A DNA stretch of 56,902 nt from Mycobacterium sp. shizuoka-1 (GTDB lineage: Bacteria > Actinomycetota > Actinomycetes > Mycobacteriales > Mycobacteriaceae): positions 1 through 56,902 of the forward strand of contig NZ_BEWG01000010.1 of assembly GCF_002723835.1 (NCBI RefSeq), in the 5' to 3' direction. A model generated the notes under the pieces. That model saw only the letters and a program-made list of their open reading frames with translations. It searched no databases and had not been told where the DNA came from. Position numbers and translations under genes: made by a program. Numbering within the stretch: position 1 is the stretch's first letter; each line of letters opens with the position of its first letter. Positions 55,479 through 56,902 of this stretch are shown here, one piece after another.

Positions 55479-56789
55479 GTGGAGAGGTTGGCTCCGGCGC
55501 TGGCCACATTGATGGACCCGGTGTCGGTCATGGGGCGCATTGCCGAGCAGGCGTGTGTCCTGATGCCGAAGGCCGATGGAGCTGCCGTCACCCTGCTACG
55601 CGCCTCCGACGACGCCTATGTCACCGTGTCCGGCTACGGCGTCATTGCTGCCACGACGGGCTTCGCCGTCCCCAAGTCCAGCAGTTTCCAGGGTCTGGCA
55701 GCGCGGGAGAAGCGGCCGATGCTGGTGGCGGACGCCAACGCCGACCTCCGGCTGTCGCCACGGGTGCGGACGATGAACAAGCAGTGGGGCACCCGGTCGT
55801 GGGCGGTGATTCCGCTGCTGCACGGTGACGATGCCATCGGGTCGTTGCTGCTGGTGGCGCGGGCCCCTGGAGCGTTCGACGAGACCGACCTCGCCCTGAT
55901 GCTCGAGATCAGCGAGTTCGTGTCGGCGTTGACCTATGCGATGGCAGACCGCAACGAGCCCGGAAAGCGCGCCATCACAGCGAGATTCGTCGCCTCGGTG
56001 ATGCTGCCGGAAGCCGTCGAAGCCCAAGGGCTACAGGACCGACTGGATGCCCTGCTGATGCAGCGCAACGCACTGAGCGCGGTGTTCCAGCCCATCGTCC
56101 ATCTGGCAAGCGGCGCGACGGTGGCTTACGAAGGGCTGACTCGGTTTCCGGCGTCACCGGAGTTCACCCCGCTGCAGTGGTTCGGCGCCGCCCGGCGGGT
56201 GGGCCGAGGTACCGACCTCGAACATGCCGCGCTCTCGGCGGTCCTGGCCGCCGCTCGCCGGATTCCCGCCGATTGTCCGGTCGCGGTCAACCTGAGCCCG
56301 CGTGCGGTGGGTGAGCCGGAAATTCAAGAGATGCTGGCCGCGCAGGACCGCACGCTGATCGTGGAGATCACGGAACACGAACCGTTTCCGGACGACCTCG
56401 CCGACAATCTGGCCCGTCTGCGCGCGTGGGGGATCTTCTTGGCTGTCGACGACGCCGGCGGCGGGTATGCGAGTTTCACCCAGCTGTTGCGGCTGCACCC
56501 CGACATCATCAAGATCGACGGCGAGTTGATCACCGGCGTCGACGACGACCCCGCCAAGCGTGCGTTGACGACAGCGCTGCACACCCTGGCATCCGAGCTG
56601 AATGCGACAGCGGTGGCCGAGGCGGTGGAGACTCCCCGCCAGCTCCAGACGCTGGTCGGCCTCGGCGTCGAATACGGCCAGGGCTTCCATCTCGGACGCC
56701 CGCACCGCACCGCGCGGCCGTACCGGGGTGGGCGCTCGGCCGGCCGAGCCCCTGCGTCCCGGGCCCAGGCTCCGGCCTTTCCGCGCTGA
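55479..56789 (+). CDS. GAF-EAL protein, probable cyclic di-GMP phosphodiesterase or sensor
   Basis: A 436-residue protein with an N-terminal GAF domain (to about residue 155) and an EAL domain. The EAL motif reads YEGLTRF. Other metal and catalytic positions are present: VNLSP (Asn), EITEHEP (Glu), AVDDAGGG (Asp-Asp), IIKIDG (Lys) and AEAVET (Glu). Activity is therefore plausible, although the EGL and DDAGGG variants are unusual. The C-terminus is a basic Arg/Pro/Ala tail of about 35 residues. GTG 55479 follows GAGGGGGTGAC; an ATG at 55407 is less likely. Confidence 0.87.
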   Translation: MERLAPALATLMDPVSVMGRIAEQACVLMPKADGAAVTLLRASDDAYVTVSGYGVIAATTGFAVPKSSSFQGLAAREKRPMLVADANADLRLSPRVRTMNKQWGTRSWAVIPLLHGDDAIGSLLLVARAPGAFDETDLALMLEISEFVSALTYAMADRNEPGKRAITARFVASVMLPEAVEAQGLQDRLDALLMQRNALSAVFQPIVHLASGATVAYEGLTRFPASPEFTPLQWFGAARRVGRGTDLEHAALSAVLAAARRIPADCPVAVNLSPRAVGEPEIQEMLAAQDRTLIVEITEHEPFPDDLADNLARLRAWGIFLAVDDAGGGYASFTQLLRLHPDIIKIDGELITGVDDDPAKRALTTALHTLASELNATAVAEAVETPRQLQTLVGLGVEYGQGFHLGRPHRTARPYRGGRSAGRAPASRAQAPAFPR

Positions 56790-56849
56790 CCGGCACTCTG
56801 CGACCACCCAATACACCGCCGCGTTCGGGCATTGACGTGCCCAGAATTA

Positions 56850-56879
56850 GACCATACTCTTTTCAATATCCGTATGGTC
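56850..56879. promoter_or_regulatory. AT-rich inverted repeat at the right edge
   Basis: GACCATAC (56850-56857) and GTATGGTC (56872-56879) are perfect 8-base arms around a 14-base AT-rich spacer. The region 56790-56902 contains no gene. The site looks like an operator or promoter for a gene beginning beyond the window, although a terminator of the GAF-EAL gene is not excluded. Confidence 0.5.
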
Positions 56880-56902
56880 AACTCGTCGGCGGCATGGTCT
56901 TG

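Noticed and set aside
1..56902. CRISPR arrays, tRNA or rRNA genes, prophage genes
   Set aside because: No regularly spaced repeats, cloverleaf-like segments with CCA-type ends, or phage structural/integrase genes were recognised; a covariance-model search was not possible here.

Overview
The window is chromosomal DNA of an actinobacterium, almost certainly a mycobacterium of the fast-growing Mycolicibacterium type. The evidence is very high G+C, frequent GTG starts, GTGA/ATGA stop-start overlaps, and gene order. yebC - ruvC-ruvA-ruvB - fadD9-type carboxylic acid reductase - gabT - yajC-secD-secF - lipoprotein SBP - apt - rel - cyclophilin - MBL hydrolase - hisS follows, from memory, the M. 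tuberculosis Rv2603c-Rv2580c segment. No tRNA, rRNA or CRISPR array was seen, and no gene-free stretch exceeds 300 bases.

Region 1 (1-14147) is accessory. It opens with the tail of a probable IS481-type transposase and two 23-bp direct repeats, followed by a CocE-type hydrolase divergent from its own TetR regulator. Two minus-strand catabolic units come next. Unit A reads TetR, aldehyde dehydrogenase, a small REDY/HapK-like protein, a CrtI-like FAD oxidoreductase and an IlvD/EDD sugar-acid-type dehydratase. Unit B reads a possible U32-like TIM-barrel protein, acylating acetaldehyde dehydrogenase, 4-hydroxy-2-oxovalerate-type aldolase and an APC permease, facing an IclR regulator. Each regulator has clear palindromes at its promoter. 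Dehydratase, pyruvate aldolase and acylating dehydrogenase could together take a hydroxylated acid to pyruvate plus acyl-CoA; this is the best candidate here for an undescribed pathway.

Region 2 (14231-31637) holds yebC, a lone molybdopterin oxidoreductase, and a TetR/cupin pair with a perfect operator over the ribosome-binding site of a small secreted protein. It continues with SOS-controlled ruvCAB, a DUF1304 protein, a GGDEF enzyme and a lipoprotein hydrolase. The rest is a full-length carboxylic acid reductase, a membrane protein, the GABA catabolic pair (gabT plus aldehyde dehydrogenase) and a nitroreductase.

Region 3 (31765-44537) is conserved housekeeping: yajC-secD-secF, an oligopeptide-type binding lipoprotein, apt, rel, two small secreted proteins, two tandem cyclophilins, an MBL hydrolase and hisS. 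SecD carries a long Pro/Ala-rich insert.

Region 4 (44578-56902) has small secreted or membrane proteins (DUF732, YbjN-like, DUF2330), a Tat-exported catalase-family peroxidase with a cytochrome b561, and the complete urea ABC transporter urtABCDE. It ends with a secreted protein, a ketopantoate-reductase-family protein, a membrane-anchored unknown and a GAF-EAL protein.
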